DNA of 27,230 nt, taken from assembly GCA_028687525.1 (NCBI GenBank), contig JAQTZX010000001.1, forward strand, positions 1 through 27,230, written 5' to 3'. This document shows, in pieces, positions 8,556 through 16,584 of the stretch. The position numbers were made by a program, and so were the translations under genes. This stretch comes from Candidatus Omnitrophota bacterium (GTDB taxonomy: Bacteria; Omnitrophota; Gorgyraeia; Gygaellales; Profunditerraquicolaceae). The notes beneath the pieces are model-generated. The model worked only from the letters and a program-made list of their open reading frames with translations. It ran no database searches and was not told where the DNA came from. Position 1 is the first letter of the stretch. Every line of letters starts with the position of its first letter.

Positions 8556-8680
8556 AGGGGGACGGTTCTAAAAAAAGGGGACGGTTCTATTTTTTATTAG
8601 TAAGTTTACCTTGTCATAAAAAATAGAACCGTCCCCTTTTTTTGCTGAACCGTCCCCTTTTTTTGAATTGTCCCCTTTTT
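8556..8680. repeat. REP-like GGGGACGGTTCT cluster with a 28-bp perfect inverted repeat
   Basis: Arms at 8570-8597 and 8616-8643 are perfect 28-nt complements around an 18-nt loop. Additional copies of the GGGACGGTTC core sit to the left (8558-8569) and, inverted, to the right (8647-8664), with a further partial copy (8669-8680). The sequence resembles REP/MITE elements mobilised by RAYT transposases. No transposase gene is in the window. With its T runs it may also terminate transcription in both directions. Confidence 0.85.
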
Positions 8681-8782
8681 CTTTCCTATTATTATTGTAT
8701 CAACCTGTTGTAAAGGCGTTTCACGAATCAACCTTACAGAATAATCCCCCCGTTAACACAAACAAAAGCTTGATATTTAATC

Positions 8783-8811
8783 TTGTAAAAATCGCCGCCA
8801 TAGGGTATATT
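8783..8811 (+). promoter_or_regulatory. Likely promoter of the secreted-protein cluster
   Basis: TTGTAA (8783-8788), 17-nt spacer, TATATT (8806-8811). It precedes the two riboswitch-like elements and the gene at 9228, and nothing else upstream of the cluster matches as well. The -35 box is imperfect. Confidence 0.5.
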
Positions 8812-8854
8812 TTATGTGTAATTAAATACTTTTTTAAATTTTATCCTTTTAGAT

Positions 8855-8953
8855 TAAGCCAGCACTGCCGCAACGGTAGAATGGCAAGCCACGGATCGAT
8901 AAGGGTACTTACCTTGAGAAATTATTCAATCTAAGCATACTATCGCGTCCGTT
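8855..8953 (+). promoter_or_regulatory. Degenerate c-di-GMP-I-like riboswitch element
   Basis: The 5' half matches the aptamer at 9016: AAGCC, a CTGCC/GGTAG hairpin with GCAAC loop, then GGCAAGCCACGGATCGATA. AAGCCACGGATCGA is identical in both elements. The 3' half is present as a pairing partner (CGATA with TATCG at 8941) but the conserved receptor GCCGGGTTACC is replaced by GCGTCCGTTTG. It is therefore either a decayed tandem copy or a variant aptamer. Confidence 0.5.
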
Positions 8954-9015
8954 TGTATCTTAAATTAGTTTTTTTGTTATCTTTTAAGTTCTTTTTAAAA
9001 CTTTTTATCGCTTCG

Positions 9016-9145
9016 ACAAAGCCTAACTCACTGTAAGGTGGGGGCGGAAAGCCACGGATCGAACGAGAAATTAGGTTTTAGCTGCAAACTATCACTATTT
9101 TGATGGTTCAACAGCTATCGCCTAAGTCGATGGCCGGGTTACCGA
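9016..9145 (+). promoter_or_regulatory. Cyclic di-GMP-I (GEMM-I) riboswitch aptamer
   Basis: Signature elements in order: AAAGCC, a CACT-GTAA-GGTG hairpin with GNRA loop, GGCGGAAAGCCACGGATCGA, a variable arm, and TCGATGGCCGGGTTACCGA. ATCGA/TCGAT pairing is conserved. The expression platform is less clear than in the minus-strand copy: a CAATCCC/GGGATTG hairpin (9148-9173) and a weak stem before eight T (9189-9196) follow, and AACC/GGTT (9207-9223) could mask the ribosome-binding site. Confidence 0.88.
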
Positions 9146-9227
9146 AACAATCCCAGCGTAAAATCAGGGATTGATAAAGCGATTTGGCTTTTTTTTAATC
9201 ACTGTAAACCAAAATAAAAGGTTGCTT

Positions 9228-11027
9228 ATGAAAACCTTCGAAAAAAAGAATACCATAGCCGTAATAATTCTAACCATAACAACCCTTATCTCTCCACTAT
9301 CTGCTTCGGTCTTGGCTGAAGACTTCCCTATGGGATATTCCGGTCCGGGTTACAGGCCATATCTTGACGGAAAAATCCAATATGGTTACTATATCGACCG
9401 CTTTGTCCAGCTGACGCGGAGACAGGAAGAACGGGTAAGCAAGAGAAAACAGATCGAAGAAGTCTTAAACTACGCGAATCAAGCCACCCCTCAAGCCAAC
9501 AGCGCTATTTTAAACGATAAAGCCAATTTAAAATATCAGGCCGATAAGCTCAATTACGACATACAATCAAACATCCAAAAAGGCAGAGAAAATGCCGCCG
9601 CCACCGGCGAATTCAACTATGTCAAAAATTCCGACGGGAAAACCACCTTCTTTACGGACGGGCTTCCCACTACCATATTAAACGAACGGGTGCTTGACGA
9701 GTTCGGCAATGTCAGCCGCAAAAACACCTTCAACATGAAGTATAACGACGGGCGGCTGTTGACGAACTATGACGCAACAATAAAAGACAATCTGGGCAAT
9801 ATCAGCCGCATGTTCTGGAGCGGCAAATATACCGCCGACTCAATATTCTACGGTTCCGATGATACCGCGGCAAATAAACATTTCAGCGAATACACCGTGG
9901 TTGAATACGATCCGGCCGGGAACAAAAAAACAACCGAATGGAAAGCGGGATACTACGAAGGCAAACTTCTGCGGGCGTTTTCCGAATATATTGCCGACGC
10001 GATATACGGCACCGTCTCTTTCTCCCGCTCGAACATCCAATATAAAAACAACGATCCCCGGCAAGCCTATTCATACCTTGAAGAGGGATACGGAACGGAC
10101 AATCTCTGGTATACTTCCGTAAGAACGGAAACCGCGTATAACGACAAAGATCAGGTTACCGGCTATTACGAAGAAACCACCAAAACTCTCGTCGACGGGA
10201 CACAATCCAAAACCACGGTCGAAGCGGCACTGACCTACAAAGCCGTCGACCACATCTATAAAGACCTTGAACCGGATGCCGACAGGCTCGCGGGAACAAA
10301 GATATTGTCGATCGTTGAAAATCCCGACGGCTCCAAGAGAACGGAATTAACCGTAAACGACTATTCCTATGATATCAACAACAATATCTACAACGCCTGC
10401 GGGTACAGCGAGTTCAACGGACAGGAAGCGCAATGGTTCGAATTCAAGGATAAAACCGGCCGCATCGTCACCAGGCAAGAGGACGAAAATGGAAATTACA
10501 CATATTTCTACATCGATCAAGATACGCAGGAGAAAGTATCCGTGGATGCCGGCGATATCACCTCTACACTTAAAGACGGGAATTACTACTCCGGCAATTC
10601 CCGGCTTTCTTACGAGATACTTTTCGGCAAACCCATGTTTTCAAACGTAGACTCCCGCATTTACTACACAAATTCCGACGACGGATACATGTTCAAGGTC
10701 GAGGATTCCAGGGTTTCCTATAAAAACGGACTGGTCAACAACATGCAGAGACAATTGAGCACCGATGAATATTCCACGCTCTGGTATACCTACCTCGACC
10801 GCGCCAAAACGCATATAGAAACCACCCGTATCGCCACCACCTACATCTATGACTTCCTCGGCAACCTGCAAGACGCTAAAGGCATGGGATCACGCACGGG
10901 ATGGGAATTCCGCACGGAACGCGGAGACTGGGTATTTCCGTACACCAGCGATCTTGCTGTCAGTTATGTTGTAATCCAGGGAAAAGCCTTACGGGATGGA
11001 TTTACAGAAATCAAGCATTACGAATAA
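9228..11027 (+). CDS. Secreted YD/Rhs-like repeat protein, function unknown
   Basis: 599 residues from ATG 9228, chosen because AAAAGG lies just upstream and a signal peptide follows at once (IAVIILTITTLISPLSASVLAE). A TTG at 9171 would lie inside the riboswitch platform. Residues about 40-120 are charged and helical, likely a coiled coil. The rest is beta-rich with recurring turns of the type DEFGN, DNLGN, DPAGN, YDINNN, YDFLGN, reminiscent of YD/Rhs-type repeats but too irregular to assign to that family. The C-terminus has TGWEFRTERGDWVFP, similar to the tail encoded beyond the stop of the next gene. First gene of a probable operon behind the c-di-GMP riboswitch, so a role on the cell surface or in matrix is plausible but unproven. 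Confidence 0.85.
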   Translation: MKTFEKKNTIAVIILTITTLISPLSASVLAEDFPMGYSGPGYRPYLDGKIQYGYYIDRFVQLTRRQEERVSKRKQIEEVLNYANQATPQANSAILNDKANLKYQADKLNYDIQSNIQKGRENAAATGEFNYVKNSDGKTTFFTDGLPTTILNERVLDEFGNVSRKNTFNMKYNDGRLLTNYDATIKDNLGNISRMFWSGKYTADSIFYGSDDTAANKHFSEYTVVEYDPAGNKKTTEWKAGYYEGKLLRAFSEYIADAIYGTVSFSRSNIQYKNNDPRQAYSYLEEGYGTDNLWYTSVRTETAYNDKDQVTGYYEETTKTLVDGTQSKTTVEAALTYKAVDHIYKDLEPDADRLAGTKILSIVENPDGSKRTELTVNDYSYDINNNIYNACGYSEFNGQEAQWFEFKDKTGRIVTRQEDENGNYTYFYIDQDTQEKVSVDAGDITSTLKDGNYYSGNSRLSYEILFGKPMFSNVDSRIYYTNSDDGYMFKVEDSRVSYKNGLVNNMQRQLSTDEYSTLWYTYLDRAKTHIETTRIATTYIYDFLGNLQDAKGMGSRTGWEFRTERGDWVFPYTSDLAVSYVVIQGKALRDGFTEIKHYE

Positions 11028-11101
11028 ACAAAAAGGGGGGAGAAATGAAAACATCTTTACGTTTTTCGAACATTGGAAAATCTGGGAAGGGGGTGAAAAA
11101 A

Positions 11102-11857
11102 ATGAAAAGATTAGCATTATTAACGGTGTGTTTGTTTTTACTCGGGACAGCATGCGTATTCGCCCAAAACGCGGCAGTCACTACTACACAAACCACGAAC
11201 ATGCATGAATCGTACACCTACAACGCCTTTGGCGTAGCGGTAAGCGGGACACAAAGACTTCTCACAACCACGATTTCAACCAACGATGAGGGACAACGGC
11301 AGGTAACCGTGACCGAAACCACCAATCAGCTCGAGTCGACGGGCGGAAGCCTGAAAGTAGTTTCTTCTCATCTTGAATCCGACACCGCCTCCGACGACGG
11401 GGCCAACTCGCACACAGAAGGGGATACCACCTACACCTATAACGCCAACGGCCAATTAGCGGGTGCGTCGGGAACAGCGCACACAACCGGAGACAGAGGC
11501 CGCGCCCCGAATGAAGATGGTGAGATGGAAGACCTGGGGACGTTTGAATCCGACACCACGGAAACCTATGAGATCAGGAACGGGCAGGCTTTACGCACCC
11601 GATCAGTGACCACCGGAACTAATTTCGGTCCCGACGGAGAAGAAACTTCCACGTTCACGGAAACCACGACTTATGATTACGATCTCGTAGCGGGAAGCTG
11701 GCAGCTTATGTCCGAAACTTCGCATTCGCGCTCCGACAGCAGGGACGGAAGCTTCTCCGATATCACCAAAACCAAAACATATCAGAGAAACGGAGACGGC
11801 ATAGTCACCGGACTCAGCCAGACCGCGACCGGAACACAGTTCCAGGCCAACGGATAA
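11102..11857 (+). CDS. Secreted Thr-rich YD-like protein, truncated by in-frame TAA
   Basis: 251 residues from ATG 11102. This start has a G-tract SD (GGGGG, 8 nt upstream) and begins a textbook signal peptide (MKRLALLTVCLFLLGTACVFA). An alternative in-frame ATG at 11045, also with G6 upstream, would add 19 residues. The mature protein is Thr/Ser/Glu-rich with YNAFGV, YNANGQ, FGPDGE and YDYDLVAG turns and recurring 'T-E-T-T' strands, like a smaller relative of the preceding protein. The TAA at 11855-11857 is followed by an open in-frame tail to 11989 with the same composition, so the gene looks truncated or read through. No enzymatic motif is seen. Confidence 0.75.
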   Translation: MKRLALLTVCLFLLGTACVFAQNAAVTTTQTTNMHESYTYNAFGVAVSGTQRLLTTTISTNDEGQRQVTVTETTNQLESTGGSLKVVSSHLESDTASDDGANSHTEGDTTYTYNANGQLAGASGTAHTTGDRGRAPNEDGEMEDLGTFESDTTETYEIRNGQALRTRSVTTGTNFGPDGEETSTFTETTTYDYDLVAGSWQLMSETSHSRSDSRDGSFSDITKTKTYQRNGDGIVTGLSQTATGTQFQANG

Positions 11858-11989
11858 AATACCGATGGAACTTTGTCGGGAACAACCTCTACCATGAGAA
11901 ACTACACGGCCACTTCAGCGTGGGATTCGAAAGCCGGATGGTACATCAGCGGGGACGACTGGGATTGGGTTGATAACGACGCGGAATAA
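11858..11989 (+). pseudogene. In-frame C-terminal remnant after the TAA stop
   Basis: The frame of the gene at 11102 continues for 43 codons to a TAA at 11987-11989. It encodes NTDGTLSGTTSTMRNYTATS, then a tail with GWYISGDDWDWV. The tail resembles GWEFRTERGDWVFP at the end of the previous gene, which supports this being the original C-terminus. An internal ATG (11894) has no ribosome-binding site. Confidence 0.7.
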
Positions 11990-12050
11990 ACACCCGGGGG
12001 GGAAGTACACATTACAAACACTACATTTATTCAATCGGGGGGGTAATAAA

Positions 12051-14108
12051 ATGAAAAAGGGGGTCTTAATCACAGTTGTAATACTTGCACTTGCGATAAT
12101 CTGGTGCCCCTTATTAGCCACAGCACAACAAGTCGCTGCCGACGGAAAAGCATCGTATAAAGGCGTTGCTAATTTTTATTCGCAGAGGTTCTTTCCGGTA
12201 GGGCAGGCGGTCAACACCGCTCAGGTAGCAGCTCAGGCTGCCGCCGATGAAGAAACTGTGGAAGTGGGAGATGCGGACATAACCGAGGTCATTGAAACTG
12301 TGGACGTGGTCGACCAGGTTAATGAAGAAACTGTGGAAGTGGGAGATGCGGGCACAACTGAGGTCACTGAAACTGTGGATGTGGTCGACCAGGTTAATGA
12401 GGACGTGGAAGTTACAGACACAGACACCACGGATACAGTGCTGGAAGTCGAAACGCAAGACGTTGCCGCCGCAGGATATCCGGCGGTGTACAACGAAGCT
12501 GACGGCACCATCACCTATGAAGTTGACGGCGAACAGAAAACCGTCAATATCGCGGATCTCGGCTTGAGCGCGGAATGGCTAAGGACACTTTCGGAGAACG
12601 AAGGCGGCATACATTCCGTGATCGAGAATGAGGACGGTTCGGTGAAACTGATCATCGGATCCGACGACAGCGGCGCTAAAAAGTGGGAATATGACCCGTC
12701 AGCGCATTTGGTTGCCCATTATGAAGGAGAAGCGGGAAGCGAAAAATGCACGGTAGTAACTTCCGACGAAGAGTACAATGCCAATTATATCTGGGCTTCA
12801 GACAACGCGGCCGATCCCGGAGAAGGACCGGACGGCCATCAAGTGGTACAGCGATTCAACTATAACGACTCGGGCAGTCTGGAAACCGTGGATTACTTCA
12901 CCTGGACAGCGGGAGACCGTCAAGGACAGGATAAAGCCAGGTATATGTACCGGCAGGACACGGTAGTCTCGGACACTTCGTCCGATGAAGAAGTCACCGC
13001 TGAATGCGATGATACCGACTGTTGCGGAACAGAAGTCACGACCAAGTACTTCAACGATCCGTTCCCGGTGGATTGGGATCCGGTTTTGACCGGCACAGTC
13101 ACCAAAGACGAGTACGGCAATTACTGGCTGGAAACCTGCGACGGAAACTATCTCTTGACCGCGCGCGTGGACGGTTTTGACGCGGACAAAGACGGCAAAT
13201 CCGGAGCGGATGAAATGAACAGTGTGGATTGGGAAAGTCTCGTCGGACAGGAAATTACCGTACGCGGGCATCAGGTTAATTCCGACAGTGAAGGCGGCGT
13301 ATATAAGGACGGTGAAAAAGCCGACATCTTCGAGGTCGTGGACATCATCACTCCCGAGGAAAAAGAATCCCTGGGAGACGACTATCAGACCACGCTCGAC
13401 AACTTGCAGGCGGTAGCCGACGGGGCCGATCCGGTCAATGAAGGACTTACCGGAGACGGACAACTCGGAGAACTGGGATTCATCAACATGTTCAACGGCG
13501 AGATGCCCCAGGAAGGTGATTTTGCCGATACTACCGACCTGTTGTACAACGGTTTCTCGAACTCGGGGTTAGCTTCGTTCTATCTGAACAACATCGATGC
13601 GGATACGCTCGCCTCAATACGGGAATTTGCAACCGATGGACTCGAAGCGGCTCTGCAGGCGGCGGAAGCGGCGGCGGAAGAAGCGGAAAACGTCGGAGAT
13701 GAAACGGACGAAACGAATGAAGCCACGGATGCAACATTCGACGCAACCTATGACGCCGACGCAGGGACAATCGCCTATACCGATGCCGACGGAAACGCAC
13801 AAACTATCGGTATCGAAGACCTGGGCTGGTCCGCGGACGATCTGGAAACCTTCAATACAGCTTCCGTCACCGTGGATGAGAACGACGTAACAACGGTTAC
13901 CGTTACTCTTGAAGACGGCACGACATTGACAGCCACGCTTGGGACAACCGACACCACAACCGATACCACAACCGATACCACAACCGACACCACAACCGAC
14001 ACCACCGATACCATTACAGATACTACCGACGAAGAGGCGACTGACGCGGTGGATGCATTATTGGAAAGAAGCCGGACATGGCTGAATCAATTTGGAGATA
14101 CAATTTAA
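12051..14108 (+). CDS. Secreted acidic protein with OB-like and EF-hand-like segments, paralog A
   Basis: 685 residues. ATG 12051 has GGGGGGG 7 nt upstream and starts a signal peptide (VLITVVILALAIIWCPLLATA). After a conserved SYKGVANFYSQRFFP motif come two 25-residue tandem repeats (EETVEVGDA...VVDQVN), a beta-rich domain (ITYEVDGEQKTVNIADLGLS), a paired-Cys segment, and an OB-like stretch (LTGTVTKDEYGNYWLE to VGQEITVRGHQV) containing an EF-hand/dockerin-like loop DADKDGKSGADE at 377-388 that may bind calcium. A helical Ala/Glu-rich region, a second short copy of the 'ADGNAQTIGIEDLGWS' strand unit and a Thr/Asp tract precede the C-terminal AVDALLERSRTWLNQF. Function unknown; 398 bp are identical to the downstream paralog. 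Confidence 0.85.
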   Translation: MKKGVLITVVILALAIIWCPLLATAQQVAADGKASYKGVANFYSQRFFPVGQAVNTAQVAAQAAADEETVEVGDADITEVIETVDVVDQVNEETVEVGDAGTTEVTETVDVVDQVNEDVEVTDTDTTDTVLEVETQDVAAAGYPAVYNEADGTITYEVDGEQKTVNIADLGLSAEWLRTLSENEGGIHSVIENEDGSVKLIIGSDDSGAKKWEYDPSAHLVAHYEGEAGSEKCTVVTSDEEYNANYIWASDNAADPGEGPDGHQVVQRFNYNDSGSLETVDYFTWTAGDRQGQDKARYMYRQDTVVSDTSSDEEVTAECDDTDCCGTEVTTKYFNDPFPVDWDPVLTGTVTKDEYGNYWLETCDGNYLLTARVDGFDADKDGKSGADEMNSVDWESLVGQEITVRGHQVNSDSEGGVYKDGEKADIFEVVDIITPEEKESLGDDYQTTLDNLQAVADGADPVNEGLTGDGQLGELGFINMFNGEMPQEGDFADTTDLLYNGFSNSGLASFYLNNIDADTLASIREFATDGLEAALQAAEAAAEEAENVGDETDETNEATDATFDATYDADAGTIAYTDADGNAQTIGIEDLGWSADDLETFNTASVTVDENDVTTVTVTLEDGTTLTATLGTTDTTTDTTTDTTTDTTTDTTDTITDTTDEEATDAVDALLERSRTWLNQFGDTI
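12249..12398 (+). repeat. Tandem 75-bp duplication (2 copies)
   Basis: Two adjacent 75-bp units (12249-12323 and 12324-12398) encode 25-residue repeats. The paralog at 14186 has a single unit (14369-14443). Copy number therefore differs between the paralogs. Confidence 0.85.
12360..12757 (+). repeat. 398-bp block identical to 14405-14802
   Basis: Base-by-base reading shows exact identity to the paralog at an offset of 2045. Divergence starts abruptly on both sides (first mismatches at 12359 and 12758). This includes synonymous positions, so it reflects recent recombination or gene conversion. Confidence 0.92.
13947..14012 (+). repeat. 12-bp microsatellite-like Thr/Asp tract
   Basis: Four 12-bp units ACCGAYACCACA followed by two 9-bp units ACCGAYACC, encoding repeated Thr-Asp-Thr. 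In-frame length change by slippage would be tolerated. Confidence 0.85.
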
Positions 14109-14118
14109 CACTATACGC

Positions 14119-14155
14119 CGGCATATGTCCCGTAAGCAGCACGGGACATATGCCG
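14119..14155 (+). other. Perfect 15-bp hairpin between the paralogs
   Basis: CGGCATATGTCCCGT (14119-14133) and its exact complement (14141-14155) enclose a 7-nt loop. No T run follows, so it is more likely an mRNA-stability or partial-termination structure than a classical terminator. It sits 10 nt after the stop of the gene at 12051. Confidence 0.8.
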
Positions 14156-14185
14156 TACAACCATCAAATTCTAAGGGGGGAGCAT

Positions 14186-15964
14186 ATGAAAAAACTAACA
14201 CTATTCTTGCTTCCGATAATACTGGGGCTGACATTGCTCCCCATATGCTCGGAAGTAATGGCCCAACAAACCACCTCTGCCGGACAATCATCGTATTCAG
14301 GCATCTCTAGTTTCTATTCAAAAAGGTTCTTTCCTGCTAATCAGCTAGCAGCTCAGGCTGCCGCCGATGAAGAAACTGTGGAAGCGGGAGATGCGGACAC
14401 AACCGAGGTCACTGAAACTGTGGATGTGGTCGACCAGGTTAATGAGGACGTGGAAGTTACAGACACAGACACCACGGATACAGTGCTGGAAGTCGAAACG
14501 CAAGACGTTGCCGCCGCAGGATATCCGGCGGTGTACAACGAAGCTGACGGCACCATCACCTATGAAGTTGACGGCGAACAGAAAACCGTCAATATCGCGG
14601 ATCTCGGCTTGAGCGCGGAATGGCTAAGGACACTTTCGGAGAACGAAGGCGGCATACATTCCGTGATCGAGAATGAGGACGGTTCGGTGAAACTGATCAT
14701 CGGATCCGACGACAGCGGCGCTAAAAAGTGGGAATATGACCCGTCAGCGCATTTGGTTGCCCATTATGAAGGAGAAGCGGGAAGCGAAAAATGCACGGTA
14801 GTCACAGGCGAAGATGAATACACCGACAATTACGTCTGGGGCTCTACCGAAGCGGCAGATCCACAAGCAGGACCGGACGGACATTTCGTGGTCCAAAGAT
14901 TCAATTATGACGGCTCGGGAAACCTGAAAACCGTGGACTATTTTACCTGGGCAGGCGGCAACCGCGGCGGGTTGCACCCGGAAATACACGAATCGATATA
15001 CGGAGTCGAGCTTACCAAAGCCAGATATATGTACCGCCAGGATACGGTGGTTTCCGACTCGGCGTCATCGAGCGATGAAATTTCGGCAGACTGCACAGAA
15101 GAATGTAACGGCACCACGGTAACAACAAAATACTTTAACGATCCGTTCCCGGAAGATTGGGACCCTGTTTTAACAGGTACGGTCGCCAAAGACGAATACG
15201 GTAATTACTGGCTGGATACCGGAAGTGAAAAATATCTGCTGGTTTGCGCAACGGACGGTTATGACGCCGACTCGGACGGACAATCCGGAGCGGATGAAAT
15301 GAACAGCATCGACTGGGAAAGTCTCGTAGGCAAGGAAATTACCGTCAGGGGAAACGAAATAGCCTCCGACAGCGAATCCGGCCTGTATTATGAGGGCGAA
15401 GCAGCGCAGATGTTCGAAGTAGTAGACATCATTACACCCGAAGAGAAAGAATCGCTGGGTGACGATTACGAAACAACGCTCGCCAACATGGAAGCAGTTG
15501 CCGCCGCCGTTGATCCGGTCCATGAAGGGCTGATAGGCAGCGGGGAATCCCGGGGAACATTGGGAGTCCTCAACCTGTTTAACGGTTCTATTCCCACTAC
15601 CGATCAATTGACGGACGAAGCGCAGACAGCCAGGCGCATGACAAGTCTGGCGGCTTTGTACAGCGCAAACATCGATGCCGACACGCTGGACGCAATCAGC
15701 GCGTTCGCAACAGATGCGCTTCAGAATGCCCTGGATGATGCGGCAAACGCCGCAGAAGAAGCGGAAGAAGACACAACCGACACAACAACGGACGCAACCA
15801 CGGACACAACGGATACCGAAGGAGAAACAACCGACGACGCAATCACGGACACAGTCGCTACAAACACAACCGACGTTGAAGCAACACAGGCAGTAGACGA
15901 CTTACTGAAGAAAAGCACCGACTGGTTAAAGCAGTTCGCGAACAACGCAGGAGATACGATATAA
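14186..15964 (+). CDS. Secreted acidic protein with OB-like and EF-hand-like segments, paralog B
   Basis: 592 residues. ATG 14186 has GGGGGG 5 nt upstream. A signal peptide (LTLFLLPIILGLTLLPICSEVMA) is followed by the SYSGISSFYSKRFFP motif shared with paralog A, one 25-residue repeat, the identical 398-bp domain, a region with the same layout but clearly diverged (TTVTTKYFNDPFPEDWDPV), and the EF-hand-like loop DADSDGQSGADE at 360-371. It ends in an Ala/Glu helix, a Thr/Asp tract and AVDDLLKKSTDWLKQF...GDTI. Compared with A it lacks one repeat and the second strand unit, and has a 14-residue insertion near 270. Function unknown. A terminator follows, so it is probably the last gene of the c-di-GMP-controlled cluster. 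Confidence 0.85.
   Translation: MKKLTLFLLPIILGLTLLPICSEVMAQQTTSAGQSSYSGISSFYSKRFFPANQLAAQAAADEETVEAGDADTTEVTETVDVVDQVNEDVEVTDTDTTDTVLEVETQDVAAAGYPAVYNEADGTITYEVDGEQKTVNIADLGLSAEWLRTLSENEGGIHSVIENEDGSVKLIIGSDDSGAKKWEYDPSAHLVAHYEGEAGSEKCTVVTGEDEYTDNYVWGSTEAADPQAGPDGHFVVQRFNYDGSGNLKTVDYFTWAGGNRGGLHPEIHESIYGVELTKARYMYRQDTVVSDSASSSDEISADCTEECNGTTVTTKYFNDPFPEDWDPVLTGTVAKDEYGNYWLDTGSEKYLLVCATDGYDADSDGQSGADEMNSIDWESLVGKEITVRGNEIASDSESGLYYEGEAAQMFEVVDIITPEEKESLGDDYETTLANMEAVAAAVDPVHEGLIGSGESRGTLGVLNLFNGSIPTTDQLTDEAQTARRMTSLAALYSANIDADTLDAISAFATDALQNALDDAANAAEEAEEDTTDTTTDATTDTTDTEGETTDDAITDTVATNTTDVEATQAVDDLLKKSTDWLKQFANNAGDTI
14405..14802 (+). repeat. 398-bp block identical to 12360-12757
   Basis: Partner of the upstream block; see that entry. 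The surrounding coding sequence of the two paralogs is clearly diverged while this block has no mismatch. Confidence 0.92.
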
Positions 15965-15984
15965 TACGCTTGACTGATCAAACG

Positions 15985-16030
15985 AAAGGGCTCTGTTCTT
16001 TAGCGTTACAAAAAGAGCGGGGCCCTTTTT
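15985..16030 (+). terminator. Intrinsic terminator after paralog B
   Basis: AAAGGGCTCT (15985-15994) pairs with AGAG...CCCTTT (16014-16028) with a small bulge, and five T follow the GGCCC. It separates the secreted cluster from the pseudopilin gene. Confidence 0.65.
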
Positions 16031-16058
16031 GTATAAGCCTCCCAAGGAGACGGATTTC

Positions 16059-16541
16059 ATGAAAAACAATACCGGAGTTACACTCCTGGAACTCCTGATC
16101 GCGCTGGGGCTTCTGGGATTGATGGTGGTTTTCATCGGGAGCATCGGCAGCGAGATGTACGCGATGAAAAAAGAATTCCTGGACAAACAACGGCCTTTTG
16201 TGCAGGGGCATATCGCCAGCATGACCATGTTCGAACGGATCCTGCGCGCGGGGACATCCAGTCCGGGAACGAGCGCAACGACGTATACCATTGCCGAAGA
16301 CGGTTCGGCTATCGAATACAAACGTTCCGGACTGACCGAACGGATATTCCTTGCCGGCAGCAGCATCAGATACAGCGACGGTTCTGCGGAAAAGGTCATC
16401 CTGAAGGACGTGAAGAACCTGCGGTTCGCCCAGGATTACGGGCGGCGGGTGGCTGTGGAGATCGAACTCAACAGCGGCGAGAAATACCGCACTGCGGTTG
16501 TGCCGCGCAATGAATTCACTCCCCAGAAAATCATAAACTAA
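16059..16541 (+). CDS. Type IV pilin-like / GspJ-type pseudopilin
   Basis: 160 residues. ATG 16059 has AAGGAG 9 nt upstream; a longer frame from 16029 lacks such a site. The N-terminus carries a class III prepilin signal: a short basic leader, cleavage after Gly in NNTG-VTLLELLIALG, Glu at +5 and a hydrophobic helix (LLIALGLLGLMVVFIGSIG). The rest fits a minor pseudopilin, with a helical segment and a beta domain (for example DVKNLRFAQDYGRRVAVEIEL). Such proteins insert in the inner membrane, are processed by prepilin peptidase and form the tip of type II secretion or type IV pili. No other pilus gene is in view. Family subtype (GspJ versus PilW-like) is uncertain. Confidence 0.85.
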   Translation: MKNNTGVTLLELLIALGLLGLMVVFIGSIGSEMYAMKKEFLDKQRPFVQGHIASMTMFERILRAGTSSPGTSATTYTIAEDGSAIEYKRSGLTERIFLAGSSIRYSDGSAEKVILKDVKNLRFAQDYGRRVAVEIELNSGEKYRTAVVPRNEFTPQKIIN

Positions 16542-16584
16542 CAGGGTGCTGAAAAACCCTCTTCATCAAACTGCTAACATTCTA

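Noticed and set aside
8668..8934. 88-codon frame after the REP cluster
   Set aside because: It covers a promoter and a riboswitch-like element, has no ribosome-binding site and no plausible protein features.
9171..9227. TTG start extending the gene at 9228 upstream
   Set aside because: It lies within the riboswitch platform, lacks a ribosome-binding site and would put 19 residues ahead of a good signal peptide.
73..11857. Stop-codon reassignment to explain the two in-frame stops
   Set aside because: The stops are TAG and TAA, and both serve as normal terminators of other genes in the window.
12798..13463. 221-codon minus-strand frame
   Set aside because: Shadow of the secreted paralog at 12051; no domain or start signal.
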